A stretch of DNA of 64,000 nucleotides from Palsa-461 sp963768185 (GTDB taxonomy: Bacteria > Actinomycetota > Acidimicrobiia > Acidimicrobiales > RAAP-2), in NCBI GenBank assembly GCA_963768185.1, contig CAVYGS010000004.1, forward strand, positions 744,001 through 808,000. Direction: 5' to 3'. This document shows positions 19,124 through 27,978 of the stretch, in pieces (position 1 is the first letter of the stretch; every line of letters begins with the position of its first letter). Below the pieces are notes generated by a model. It was not told the DNA's origin. It did not search any database and saw nothing but the letters and a program-made list of their open reading frames with translations. Position numbers and translations under genes: made by a program.

Positions 19124-19306
19124 GAGAGCAGCCCGACGCCATGGGGGCACCCCGGCACGGTCGCCAAGGCGCCCGGCGGGGGAGCGTCCAGATGCCCAGT
19201 GCCGACAGACGTCCGCTGTTTTGACGAAATGGTCGGAGGACCGCAGGCCTGCAATCGGCGTTCGGGCGACGATTCGTGATCGGGCGAGCGCGACGCACGG
19301 ATTCGT

Positions 19307-19972
19307 TCAGAGGCGTGGTGAAGAATCGGTGGGACCAGGCGTCAGCGCCGCCAAGATCCAAGCATCACAGGTCGCCTTGACGCTGCGCATGTCCTTGATC
19401 TCGGACTCCGTCAACAAGAGGGCGGCCACGCCACGGACGAGACCGAATAGCACGACGGCTGCCGCCGCCGCGTCGATGTCGACACGGATCGAACCCTCCA
19501 GCTGACCGCGTCGGATCAGATCGGCCCAGCCGTCGTAGCTGCGCTGATGCGCCTCCAACATCCCCTCGATCGACGCTTGTGATGGAAACGTCGCTCCCCA
19601 CATCACGATGAGCGCACGCACCTCAGCGGTCGGATTCTCGTAGAGCGCCAGATACGTGGCGACCGTCGTGCGCAGTAACTCGAGTGCCGAGACGTCCTCG
19701 GGAGTCTGATGCATATCCTCGAGCGTCTTCAGCGTCGCCGCCGTGACGTGGTCCTGCACACGCCTGGCCAACCTTGCGACCAGTTCGTCCTTCGATCCGA
19801 AGTGGTGGCTGGGCAGACCGCGGCTCGTCCCTGCCCGCTCGCCGATCTTCCCGAGGGACGCCTGTTCGATCCCGAGTTCGGCGATCACCGCTGCCGCTGC
19901 GTCCAGCAACGCCTGCTCGGACTTGTTTCGCCGCTCCGCCTGCGTTCTCGGTCGTGGCGGTTTGAGAGACAT
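19307..19972 (-). CDS. TetR family transcriptional regulator
   Basis: A 221-residue TetR repressor. The N-terminal HTH reads ALLDAAAAVIAELGIEQASL, then KIGERAGTSRGLPSHHFGSK; the rest is a helical ligand-binding domain ending in ALTPGP. ATG 19972 is chosen over the open frame up to 20101 because the upstream codons cover the intergenic promoter. It is transcribed away from the D-aminoacylase-like gene, and a 22-base palindrome lies in the 88-base gap, so it probably represses that operon and perhaps itself. The inducer may be the substrate of the amidohydrolases. Confidence 0.9.
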   Translation of the reverse strand: MSLKPPRPRTQAERRNKSEQALLDAAAAVIAELGIEQASLGKIGERAGTSRGLPSHHFGSKDELVARLARRVQDHVTAATLKTLEDMHQTPEDVSALELLRTTVATYLALYENPTAEVRALIVMWGATFPSQASIEGMLEAHQRSYDGWADLIRRGQLEGSIRVDIDAAAAAVVLFGLVRGVAALLLTESEIKDMRSVKATCDAWILAALTPGPTDSSPRL

Positions 19973-19975
19973 CAC

Positions 19976-20025
19976 TTGACACCGTACCAAACCGGGGGTA
20001 GTAACTTGCTGGGGACTCAGCAAGT
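19976..20025 (+). promoter_or_regulatory. Promoter with TetR-type palindromic operator
   Basis: TTGACA (19976-19981), a 17-base spacer and TAGTAA (19999-20004) form a good sigma-70 type promoter reading to the right. Immediately after it lies an inverted repeat with 8-base arms, ACTTGCTG (20004-20011) and CAGCAAGT (20018-20025), spaced by 6. The position between a tetR gene and its divergent neighbour is the classic arrangement for a TetR operator. Confidence 0.7.
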
Positions 20026-20060
20026 AAATGCACGGGACCCAGGCAACGGGAGGGATGGGC

Positions 20061-21786
20061 ATGGCGACCCACGAGCTCGTGATCAAGGGTGGCACGATCA
20101 TCGACGGGCTGCGGACGCCGCGTTACAAAGCGGACATCGGTATCGCCGATGGGAGGATTACCCACATCGGCAAGGTGGACGCGTCCGAGGGCGCCGAAGT
20201 GGTCGACGCGTCCGGGAGGATCGTCGCCCCCGGTTTCGTGGATCTCCACACCCACTACGACAGCCAGGTCTTCTGGGACCCGTGGTGCACGATGTCCGAG
20301 CTGGCACGGCGTGACCAGCGTCGTGATTGGCAACTGCGGCTTCGGGTTCGCCCCATGCCGGCCGGAAGACCGCGACCGAGCGATGCTCACCGTCTCCCGC
20401 AATGAGGCGGTGCCCCTCAAGACGATGCGGGCCGGAATGCCATGGGACTGGGTGACATTCCCGGAATTCCTCAGCAGTGTCGACCGGACGCCCAAGGGCG
20501 TGAACGTGATGGCCTTCGTCCCGTTGGCCCCGCTCTACGCATACGTCGCCGGTGTCGACAAGACGAAGGCCTACCGCGTCACCGACGAGGAGCTCGATGA
20601 GATGTGTCGCCTCCTTGTCGAGGCGATGGAAGAGGGCGGGTGCGGGTGGAGTGCGCAGATCTCGGGCGAGATTGGCAACGTGCAACTCGACTACGACGGA
20701 ACACCGATGGTGACCGATCTCATGACCGATCACGAAGTGGCCTGGTTCTCGCGTGCACTCGGTTCTGTCGGCCGCGGTGTCGTGCAGCTCACGGGATCAC
20801 TTGACAGCGCCGCTCAGATCGCCCGCGAGAGTGGCCGTCCGATCATCTGGAACGCCCTCCTCGCGGACGGCGCGCTGAACCAGCACGGCGGTGCTCAGTA
20901 CTCGCATGGCGAAGCGCTCAAGCGGCTTGCCTATTACAACGAGGAGGAGGGGCTGCGCATCTTTGCGCAAGCTCTCACGACCAACTTTGTCTCTGAGTTC
21001 ACGTTCGAGGACTACAACCTTCTCGACACCATCCCATGCTGGAGGGAGGCCCTCCTCGGCACGGTCGAAGAGAAAAGGGTGAAGCTCGCCGACCCCGAGC
21101 GTCGCCGCGCGATCAAGGAGATCCATGAGGAGCGCGGTGGCCTCTTCGGCGCCGGGTACGTCCTGAACGACATCCGAGTCAACTGGATCTCGAGCGACGC
21201 GCCGCTCGCGCAGGAGATCAAGGACAAGTACGAGGGCTGGACGATCGGTGAGATCGCGGCCCGCGAAGACAAACATCCGATCGACGCCATGCTCGACATC
21301 GCCGTTGCCGGTGGACTGAAGGTCGGATTCGCCACAAAAATGCTCGAAACACCACCGCAATCGATGAAGGAGATCGCGACATCTCCGGTGGCATTGCCCG
21401 GCGTCAGTGATGGCGGCGCACATACGAAGTTCGTGACGACAGCCCGCTATCCGACCGAGCTCATCAGCTATTGGGTCCGCGAACACGAGATCATGTCGCT
21501 CGAAGAAGCCCACTGGCGGCTTTCCTTCTATCCTGCTGTCGCGGCTGGCCTGCGGGACCGTGGGTTCCTACGGGAGGGCGCTCCGGCAGACATCGTGGTC
21601 TACGACTACGACCGCCTCGACAGCGGCCCTCAGGAGCGGCTCTGGGATTACCCGGGGGGTGAGATGCGGCTCGTTCAGAAGGCCGTTGGCTACGAGCACA
21701 TCATCGTGAATGGCAAGACAACGTTCATCGAGGGCGAGTGCACCGGTGCCACACCGGGCAAACTGCTTCGTCACGGCACCGACTGA
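20061..21786 (+). pseudogene. D-aminoacylase-like amidohydrolase, one apparent +1 frameshift
   Basis: An N-acyl-D-amino-acid deacylase family protein of ~574 residues when repaired. The first frame (ATG 20061, RBS GGGAGG at 20048) gives HELVIKGGTIIDGL and APGFVDLHTHYDSQ with the HxH metal motif. The second frame continues as SWHGVTSVVIGNCGFGFAP and runs to 21786, with GVSDGGAHTKF (metal Asp) and APADIVVYD. Dropping one G near 20298 joins them. Members hydrolyse N-acyl amino acids or act on cyclic amides and hydantoin-like rings. It leads an operon with the next amidohydrolase and a binding protein and lies behind the TetR palindrome. Confidence 0.8.
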
Positions 21787-21799
21787 ACAAGGGAAACCA

Positions 21800-23021
21800 A
21801 TGGCGAACGCAGGCGGACCAGTTCCCGACGATCTTCGATGCCGACAACCACTACTGGGAAACCAGTGACGCCTTCACCCGCCATCGCGACCCCAAGTACG
21901 CGGAGCGCGGCGTGCTCGTCAAGGAGATCGACGGACAGCTCCGCTATGTGATCGGTGGACAGCTCCACCCGATCGTCCCGGGGCCGGGCGATGTCAATCT
22001 GCGGCCGCGGCCCGGCGCCCTGTTTGAGTACTTCGCCGGCAGGAGCTCGAAGGCGGACCTTGCCAACATGCTCTCGTGCGAGCGTCCCTCAGAGCACCCG
22101 GAGTGGTACGACCGCGACGCCCGGCTCCGTTGCATGGACGAGCAGGGTATCGAGGGGTGTTGGCTCTTCCCGTCGCAAGGTGTCTGCATGGAGGGCCCAA
22201 TGCAGCCCGACATCGAGGCGTCGATTGACACCTTCCGGGCCTTCAACCGATGGCTCGACGAGGACTGGGGATTTTCCTATCAGAACCGGATATTTGCCGC
22301 CCCGTTCCTCACCCTCTCGGACCTCGACAGTGCGATCCGCGAGCTTGAGTGGGTGATTGACCGCGGCGCTCGCGTCATCACGATCCGCAATGGGCCTGCC
22401 TTCACGCCTGGGGGAATGAAGTCACCGGCGGATCCCAAGTTCGATCCCTTCTGGGCACGCGTTGCCGAGTCTCGTCTCGTCGTGGCGCCGCACGCGGGAT
22501 TCGATGACGGCTATCGGGAGGTCGAAGAGGCGGTTGCTCACGCTTGGGGGTACCGCAGCGGTCGGCACGACGGTAATACCAATGCCCTCACAGTGAGCGA
22601 GCCGTTCGTTAGCGCTCTGATGCACCACCGGCTCGTGCATGATTTTGCCGCGGCCCTTGTCGTCCATGGGCTCTTTGAGCGGCACCCCGGTGTCCGGGTC
22701 GCATACATCGAGAACGGCGGAACCTGGGTGCCGGACCTGCTCCACGTCCTCCAGCTGCTTCATGGCCAGCAGCCTGGGATGTTCACCAAGAATCCGGTTG
22801 ACCAATTCCATGAAAACTGTTGGGTTGCCCCGTTCGTTGAGGACAGCGTGGAGGCGCTGGCAAAAGTGGTACCGGTGGAGCGCATCCTTTTCGGATCTGA
22901 TTGGCCCCACGCGGAGGGCATGGCGAAACCACGCGACTTCTTCGACAATGTGTCTTCATTCAGTATTTCGGATCAGCGCCGGATCATGCTCGACAATGCA
23001 CGGGAGCTCACGCTCGCGTAG
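21800..23021 (+). pseudogene. Amidohydrolase-2 family protein, N-terminal frameshift likely
   Basis: The long frame reads PTIFDADNHYWETSDAFTRH (metal motif DNH), VAPHAGFDDG and ILFGSDWPHAEG, an intact amidohydrolase-2 core. The frame as written must start at ATG 21738, inside the previous gene. A better start, ATG 21800 with AAGGGAAA before it, lies in another frame; removing one base around 21815-21822 gives MANAGGP joined to PTIFDADNHYW. It is closely similar to 16559-17739, so the two are duplicates or a two-copy family. The only defect is at the extreme N-terminus, so it may well be functional. Confidence 0.75.
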
Positions 23022-23024
23022 CGT

Positions 23025-24305
23025 ATGACTATGGCAAAGCGAGCTCTGGTCGCCGCCACGGTCGTTCTCATGACCGCACTTAGCGCGGTCGGGGCTGGTT
23101 CGACGGCAAGTGCCGCAACGACCACTCAGGGAGTCACTGCCTCGACGATCCGCATCGGAATCCCCTACGTCGATTTCGCCGCAGTGCGTGCGATCGGCGT
23201 GAATCTCAACCCCGGGAACTTCGCCGATGCCTATCAAGCGCTGATCGCGAACATGAACGCCCACGGTGGCATTGATGGTCGGCACATCGTCGCCTACATC
23301 GAAGCTGTCAGCCCTTTGGCGCCCGCCCCCGCGGCCACCTCGTGCACGCAACTCACCCAGGACGACAAGATCTTCGTGTCGATCGCTCCATTGATGCCGG
23401 ATTGCTATCTGGCCGACAACGTGCCGACCATCAACGGCAGCGGGTTGGAGCAGAAGACCGAATCAGCGAATTGGGCCCCGAACTTCACACTCACGCCCCC
23501 TTCGTCCGCTTACGACCCCCTGCAGCTCAGCGTGTACTCCAAGCTCGGCCTGTTCAAGGGGAAGAAGGTGGGCGTCTTCGGCGGCGACAGCACCGACGAA
23601 CCGGAGATGGCCATCGTCGAAGCAGCACTCAAGAAGCTCCACGTCGACGTCGTCCAGACCGCGGTCGACTCGGCGCCGGAGGGCGACGATCCCGCCGCCT
23701 ACGCGCAGGTTGCCGTCATCTCTCTGCGATTCCAGAATTCCGGCGTGAACGAGGTGGTCGCAGTGGGTGATGGCTCCGCAACCTGGCCAGACGGCCAGGC
23801 GGCCAACCAGAGCAGCTACAACCCGCCGTGGGTGGCCACCAACGGAATGGACCTCAACGGGTATCTCTCGGGCGCCAACAACCCCACCTACGTCAAGAGC
23901 ATGGTGACGTCGTCGCCCCTTGCGCAGCCCGCGCAGGTGTGGAACGAGCCATCGATCCAAAAATGTGTGAGCATCATTCGCAAGGCTTATCCCTCGGATG
24001 CAATCGGGGCACCCCCCAAGATCGTCACCAGCAAGTCGCTCACGGTGACCACATACACCGCCCCAATCGCCGCCTGTCAGGACTTGGCGCTCTTTGCGGC
24101 GATCGCCGAGCGGGCCGGTCGGAATCTCACCGAGTCGAGTTTCGTCCGTGCCGGCGAGAGCCTCCGGGACGTCGTCTTACCCGGCGTACCGAGCGCGGTT
24201 TCCTTCGGCCCGGGCCACGCCTATGCGTTGGGCGCGGTCTACCTGGGTCGCTACGACGTCGCCACGAAGACCGTCGAGTACGCCTCGACCTCAGCGGTCA
24301 AGTGA
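23025..24305 (+). CDS. Exported periplasmic-type substrate-binding protein (branched-chain amino acid/PBP1 type)
   Basis: A 426-residue type-1 periplasmic-binding-fold protein. The N-terminus is a Sec signal peptide (Lys-Arg, then LVAATVVLMTALSAVGAG, cut near AASAA). The mature part starts with TQGVTASTIRIGIPYVDF, typical of LivJ-like proteins, and contains YQALIANMNAHGGIDGR. No lipobox Cys is visible. ATG 23025 is 3 bases after the amidohydrolase stop. No ATPase or permease is nearby, so it must work with transport subunits elsewhere or act as an extracellular sensor. Ligand is unknown; operon context suggests the compound handled by the two amidohydrolases. Confidence 0.85.
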   Translation: MTMAKRALVAATVVLMTALSAVGAGSTASAATTTQGVTASTIRIGIPYVDFAAVRAIGVNLNPGNFADAYQALIANMNAHGGIDGRHIVAYIEAVSPLAPAPAATSCTQLTQDDKIFVSIAPLMPDCYLADNVPTINGSGLEQKTESANWAPNFTLTPPSSAYDPLQLSVYSKLGLFKGKKVGVFGGDSTDEPEMAIVEAALKKLHVDVVQTAVDSAPEGDDPAAYAQVAVISLRFQNSGVNEVVAVGDGSATWPDGQAANQSSYNPPWVATNGMDLNGYLSGANNPTYVKSMVTSSPLAQPAQVWNEPSIQKCVSIIRKAYPSDAIGAPPKIVTSKSLTVTTYTAPIAACQDLALFAAIAERAGRNLTESSFVRAGESLRDVVLPGVPSAVSFGPGHAYALGAVYLGRYDVATKTVEYASTSAVK

Positions 24306-24327
24306 ACGGTCGGCGCTCTGGTGGCGG

Positions 24328-25123
24328 TCAGGTGCCGGTGAACTTCGGCGGGCGCTTCTCTCGGAAGCTGGCCGCCGACTCCGTCTGATCGTTGGTGGCC
24401 CGCCTGGCGTAGCCGAGCCCCGCCGTCTCGTACCGCAGGGCCGCCTCCAACCCGACGTCCACGTTGTGCTGCAGGACACGCTTGGCTGAGCGGGTGGCGA
24501 GCGGCGGCAGCGACGCGATGGTGCTGGCGAGCTGGATCGCCTCGTCCAGCGCGCTCTCGCCTTCGGTGAGGCGGTCCAGGAGTCCCAGGCGGTACGCCTC
24601 CTCGGCCCCGACGTCGCGGCTGGTGAAGACGAGGTCGGCTGCCCTCGAATAGCCCACGATGCGCGTCAGGAAGTAGCTCATCCCCGAGTCCGGGCTGAGG
24701 TTGCGCTCGGCGAACACCGTGCGGAACCGGCTGCGACTGTCGCCGGTGCGCAGGTCACAGGCCAGGGCCAAGCTCATGCCGGCCCCGGCCGCCACGCCGT
24801 TGACCGCGGCGATCGTCGGTTTGGCGATGCCCGCGATGCCGAGGGCCTGGCGACCCACCCATCCCATCTCGTCCATGCGCTCGGTGTGGCCGACCACCGC
24901 GTCCGATGCCGGCCGCCGGCCGCTCAGGTCAGCGCCGGAGCAGAACCCCCGCCCCGCCCCGGTGATCACGAGCGCCCAGACCTCGTCATCGGCGTTCACC
25001 TCGCGGCACATCTCGAGGAGTTCAGCCGAGAGCGCGCCACTCGAGCGCGTTGAGCTTGTCCGGCCGGTTGAGGGTCGCGACCGCGACGTGCCCGTCGCGC
25101 TCGAGGAGGAGTTCGTCGCTCAC
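24328..25123 (-). pseudogene. Enoyl-CoA hydratase/isomerase, one apparent +1 frameshift
   Basis: A crotonase-fold protein (~264 residues repaired). The N-terminal piece, from GTG 25123, reads VSDELLLERDGHVAVATLNR then PDKLNALEWR. After one surplus base near 25035 it continues as LSAELLEMCREVNADDEVWA, then GAGRGFCSGADLSG and the oxyanion segment AAVNGVAAGAGMSLALACDL. The region SPDSGMSYFLTRIVG follows, where other hydratases carry catalytic acids. The start is 2 bases after the thiolase stop, so it is the third gene of a dehydrogenase-thiolase-hydratase operon for acyl-CoA beta-oxidation. Confidence 0.82.
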
Positions 25124-25125
25124 GC

Positions 25126-26331
25126 TCAGTTCAGCCGCTCGATGACCATCGCCATTGCCATGCCGCCAGCCGCGCACATGGTCTCGACGCCGATGGCCTT
25201 GTCCAATGTCTTCAGGTCGTTGATGAGCGTGGTCATGATCCGGGCACCGGTCATCCCGAAGGGGTGGCCGAGGGCGATCGCCCCGCCATGGGGGTTCAGT
25301 TGGTGTTCGATGTCGATCCCGGTCTCCCGGCACACCGGGAGCACTTGGGCCGCGAACGCCTCGTTCAACTCGACGACGTCGACGTCGGAGATTTTCATGT
25401 TGGCGGCCTCGAGCGCCTTGGGCACCGCGTCGATCGGCGCCACGCCCATGATCTCGGGGTCGTTGCCGCTGAGCGCGGAGGCCACGATGCGGGCGAGGGG
25501 CTTCAGCCCGAGCCGGTTCGCCCTGGTCAGGCTCATCACCATGACCGCCGCGGCACCGTCGTTCAGCGGGCACGCGTTGCCGGCGGTCACCGTGCCCCCT
25601 TCGGGCTTGAACGACGGCTGGAGCTCGGCGAGTCGCTCGAGGGTGGTGCCGGGCCGCGGGCAGTCGTCCGTGTCGACGACGGTGCCGTCGTCCTTGGTGA
25701 CCGGGGTGATCTCGCGGGCGAAGAAACCGGTGGCCTGGGCGGCCACCGCTCGGTCCTGGCTGAGCTTGGCGAAGGCGTCCTGGTCCTGGCGCGAGACGTT
25801 GAAGCGCTCGGCCACGTTCTCAGCGGTCAAGCCCATCGGGATGTAGACGTTAGGGAACGGCGAGTCGCGCCCGAGCAGCTTGGGGTTCAAGCCACCCGGG
25901 CCAATGCCCCGTCCACGCGGGGGAGGAGCGGGGGCGTCGCCCTCGGGCGCGGGCGGGCGCGAGCTCTTCTCGACGCCGGCCGCGATGTAGACGTCGCCCT
26001 CGCCGGCCTTGATCGCATGGGCGGCGGAGCGGATCGACTGGAGGCTGGAGGAGCAGAAGCGGTTGAGCGTGAGCCCGGGGACGCTCAGTGGGAACCCGGC
26101 CAGGATCCCGGCGGTCCGTGCGATCGAGAACCCCGTCTCGCCCTGCTGGGCCACGTTGCCGCAGATGATGTCGACGACGTCGGACTTGTCGACCTCGGGC
26201 ACCTTGTCCATCAGCGCGTTCAGGATGGTGGCCATCAGCTCGTCGGCTCGGTAGTCGACCAGCGAACCCTTGTTGGCGCGGCCGATCGCGCTGCGCGCCG
26301 TTGCAACGATCACCGCTTCTTCGTCAGGCAC
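25126..26331 (-). CDS. Acetyl-CoA acyltransferase (thiolase)
   Basis: A 401-residue thiolase that cleaves 3-ketoacyl-CoA. The nucleophilic Cys is in NRFCSSSLQSI (near 90), NEAFAAQ and the His in GGAIALGHPFGMTGAR follow, and the second catalytic Cys is in CAAGGMAMAMVIERLN; the usual CxGGG is CAAGG here, a mild variant. GTG 26331 is chosen because EEAVIVATARSAIGR follows at once; the open frame upstream is compositional noise. It lies between an acyl-CoA dehydrogenase (70 bases upstream) and an enoyl-CoA hydratase (2 bases downstream) on the same strand. Confidence 0.92.
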   Translation of the reverse strand: MPDEEAVIVATARSAIGRANKGSLVDYRADELMATILNALMDKVPEVDKSDVVDIICGNVAQQGETGFSIARTAGILAGFPLSVPGLTLNRFCSSSLQSIRSAAHAIKAGEGDVYIAAGVEKSSRPPAPEGDAPAPPPRGRGIGPGGLNPKLLGRDSPFPNVYIPMGLTAENVAERFNVSRQDQDAFAKLSQDRAVAAQATGFFAREITPVTKDDGTVVDTDDCPRPGTTLERLAELQPSFKPEGGTVTAGNACPLNDGAAAVMVMSLTRANRLGLKPLARIVASALSGNDPEIMGVAPIDAVPKALEAANMKISDVDVVELNEAFAAQVLPVCRETGIDIEHQLNPHGGAIALGHPFGMTGARIMTTLINDLKTLDKAIGVETMCAAGGMAMAMVIERLN

Positions 26332-26401
26332 CCGTGCGCTCCTCGTCTTTCGTGGTTGGTGTGGGTCTTGGGTTGTCCCTGGCCGCCGAGGGCCACGAGG
26401 T

Positions 26402-27622
26402 CTAGCCGACGACCGGCTCCTTGGGTAGCCCGAGGGCGCGCTCGCCGATGATGTTCTTCTGGATCTCGCTCGTGCCCGAGAAGATCGTGCCGGCCCGGCT
26501 CCCGAGAAAAGCCTGCTGCCAGCGGTCGGTGCGGTACCCGTCGCCCTCGGGACGGACCATGCTTTGCGCGCCGACCAGGTTGATGGCGATGTTCCCGAAG
26601 CGCTTGTGGTACTCGGACCAGAACAGCTTGTTGATGCTCGCCTCGGGACCGGGCTCGCGCTTGGCGGCGAGTGTCGCCAGCATGCGCAGGCCCGAGTAAC
26701 GCATGAGCTCGACCTGGGTGTAGGCCCACGCGAGGTCCTGGCGGACGAGCGGGTCGTCGTTCGCCGACTGCTTGCGCGCCGTGTCGACGAGCTCCCAGAA
26801 CTCCTTCTCGTAGCGGAGGTGCTGGGTGGTCGCCCGTCCGCCCCGCTCGTTGCCAAGCGTGGTCATCGCGACGCGCCAGCCATTGTTCAGCCCGCCGATG
26901 ACGTTGAACAGCGGAGCGCGGGCCCCCTCGATGAACTCCTGGCAGAACCCGCTCGCACCGGACATCTGGCGCAGGGGCTGCAGGTCGATCCCGTTGCTCG
27001 CGCCGCCCTCGCGGGTCATCGGGACGAGCACGTAGGAAAGGCCACGGTGCTTCGGCGCGTCTTGGTCGGTCCGGCACAGGACGAACATGGTGTTGGCCAG
27101 GTGCGCCCCCGAGGTCCAGACCTTCTGGCCGGTCACCACGATCTCGTCGCCGTCGACCTCGGCCCGCGTCTCCACCCCACCCAGGTCGGACCCGTGGTCG
27201 GGTTCGGAGAAGCCCTGGCAGTACCGGTCGGTCCCCTCGACGATGCGAGGCAGGAAGTGGGCCTTCTGCTCCTCGGTGCCGTGCACGATGATCGACGGGC
27301 CGACGAGCGACTCGCCCATGCCGCGGATGACCCGGGGCAGGCCCTCGCGCTCGAACTCCTCGTTGAGGATGGCCATCTCGACGCCGGACAGCCCGCGCCC
27401 ACCGACCTCGGCCGGCCACTGCGGACAGATCAGGCGCTCCTCGGCGAGGGCAGCCTCCCAGACGCGCCAGGCTTCCGCGCGGCTCTCGGATTCCTCCTGG
27501 CGCAGGCCGTTATAGCCGGCGAACTGGTCGACGCCGACCAGCTCGCCGATTCGATGCTCGGACAGGAACGTCCGGATCTCGTCGCGGAACGACCGAAGCT
27601 CGGGACCGAGGTCGAGTTCCAT
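26402..27622 (-). CDS. Acyl-CoA dehydrogenase
   Basis: A 406-residue acyl-CoA dehydrogenase. The substrate/FAD motifs QGFSEPDHGSDLGG, VTGQKVWTSGAHLANT and LQPLRQMSGASGFCQ, and the C-terminal SGTSEIQKNIIGERALGLPK, are all present. ATG 27622 follows GGGGGGCAC and begins MELDLGPELRSFRDEIRTFL, the first helix. It heads a three-gene operon with thiolase and enoyl-CoA hydratase. The type is that of actinobacterial dehydrogenases acting on CoA esters of complex acids. Confidence 0.92.
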   Translation of the reverse strand: MELDLGPELRSFRDEIRTFLSEHRIGELVGVDQFAGYNGLRQEESESRAEAWRVWEAALAEERLICPQWPAEVGGRGLSGVEMAILNEEFEREGLPRVIRGMGESLVGPSIIVHGTEEQKAHFLPRIVEGTDRYCQGFSEPDHGSDLGGVETRAEVDGDEIVVTGQKVWTSGAHLANTMFVLCRTDQDAPKHRGLSYVLVPMTREGGASNGIDLQPLRQMSGASGFCQEFIEGARAPLFNVIGGLNNGWRVAMTTLGNERGGRATTQHLRYEKEFWELVDTARKQSANDDPLVRQDLAWAYTQVELMRYSGLRMLATLAAKREPGPEASINKLFWSEYHKRFGNIAINLVGAQSMVRPEGDGYRTDRWQQAFLGSRAGTIFSGTSEIQKNIIGERALGLPKEPVVG

Positions 27623-27978
27623 GTGCCCCCCTTGTCGCAGCCAGTACCCCCGAAAGTTACCTCGCCCGACGCTTGGCCACACGGGGGTTCCGCCCCAGGT
27701 CGCAGTGGGTGAGAACGGTTGCGAGAATCTCGGGAAAACGAGCGTTTGACCAGCGGGGAAACGGGTATCAGATCGTCGGGTACATCCCGTCAGTCACACA
27801 GCGCAGGCGGCCCTCGGAACCATCCCCCCAGGAGTCCGGGGGTCGTTGCGCGTCTGGCCAGAGCCCCGATGGCCAGCCGCCGAACGCTCGTTGGGGTAGC
27901 CCACCTGCGACGACGGGTAAACCTTCTTTCGGGGCCACGGGAGCCACCGAACTGTTCGTGCGGGCCGTGGTGTGGGTC
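27623..27978. other. Divergent intergenic region, no gene seen
   Basis: This 356-base stretch separates the divergent dehydrogenase and exporter starts and must hold both promoters. No hexamer pair is convincing. A small odd-centred palindrome CGAGA-A-TCTCG lies at 27722-27732 and could be a regulator site. Frames crossing the region are open but look non-coding in composition. Confidence 0.4.

Noticed and set aside
26564..27712. 382-codon open frame on the + strand opposite the acyl-CoA dehydrogenase
   Set aside because: Its frame is the mirror of a high-GC gene with all family motifs; the translation has no recognisable domain and an Arg/Asp/Gly/Val-biased composition.
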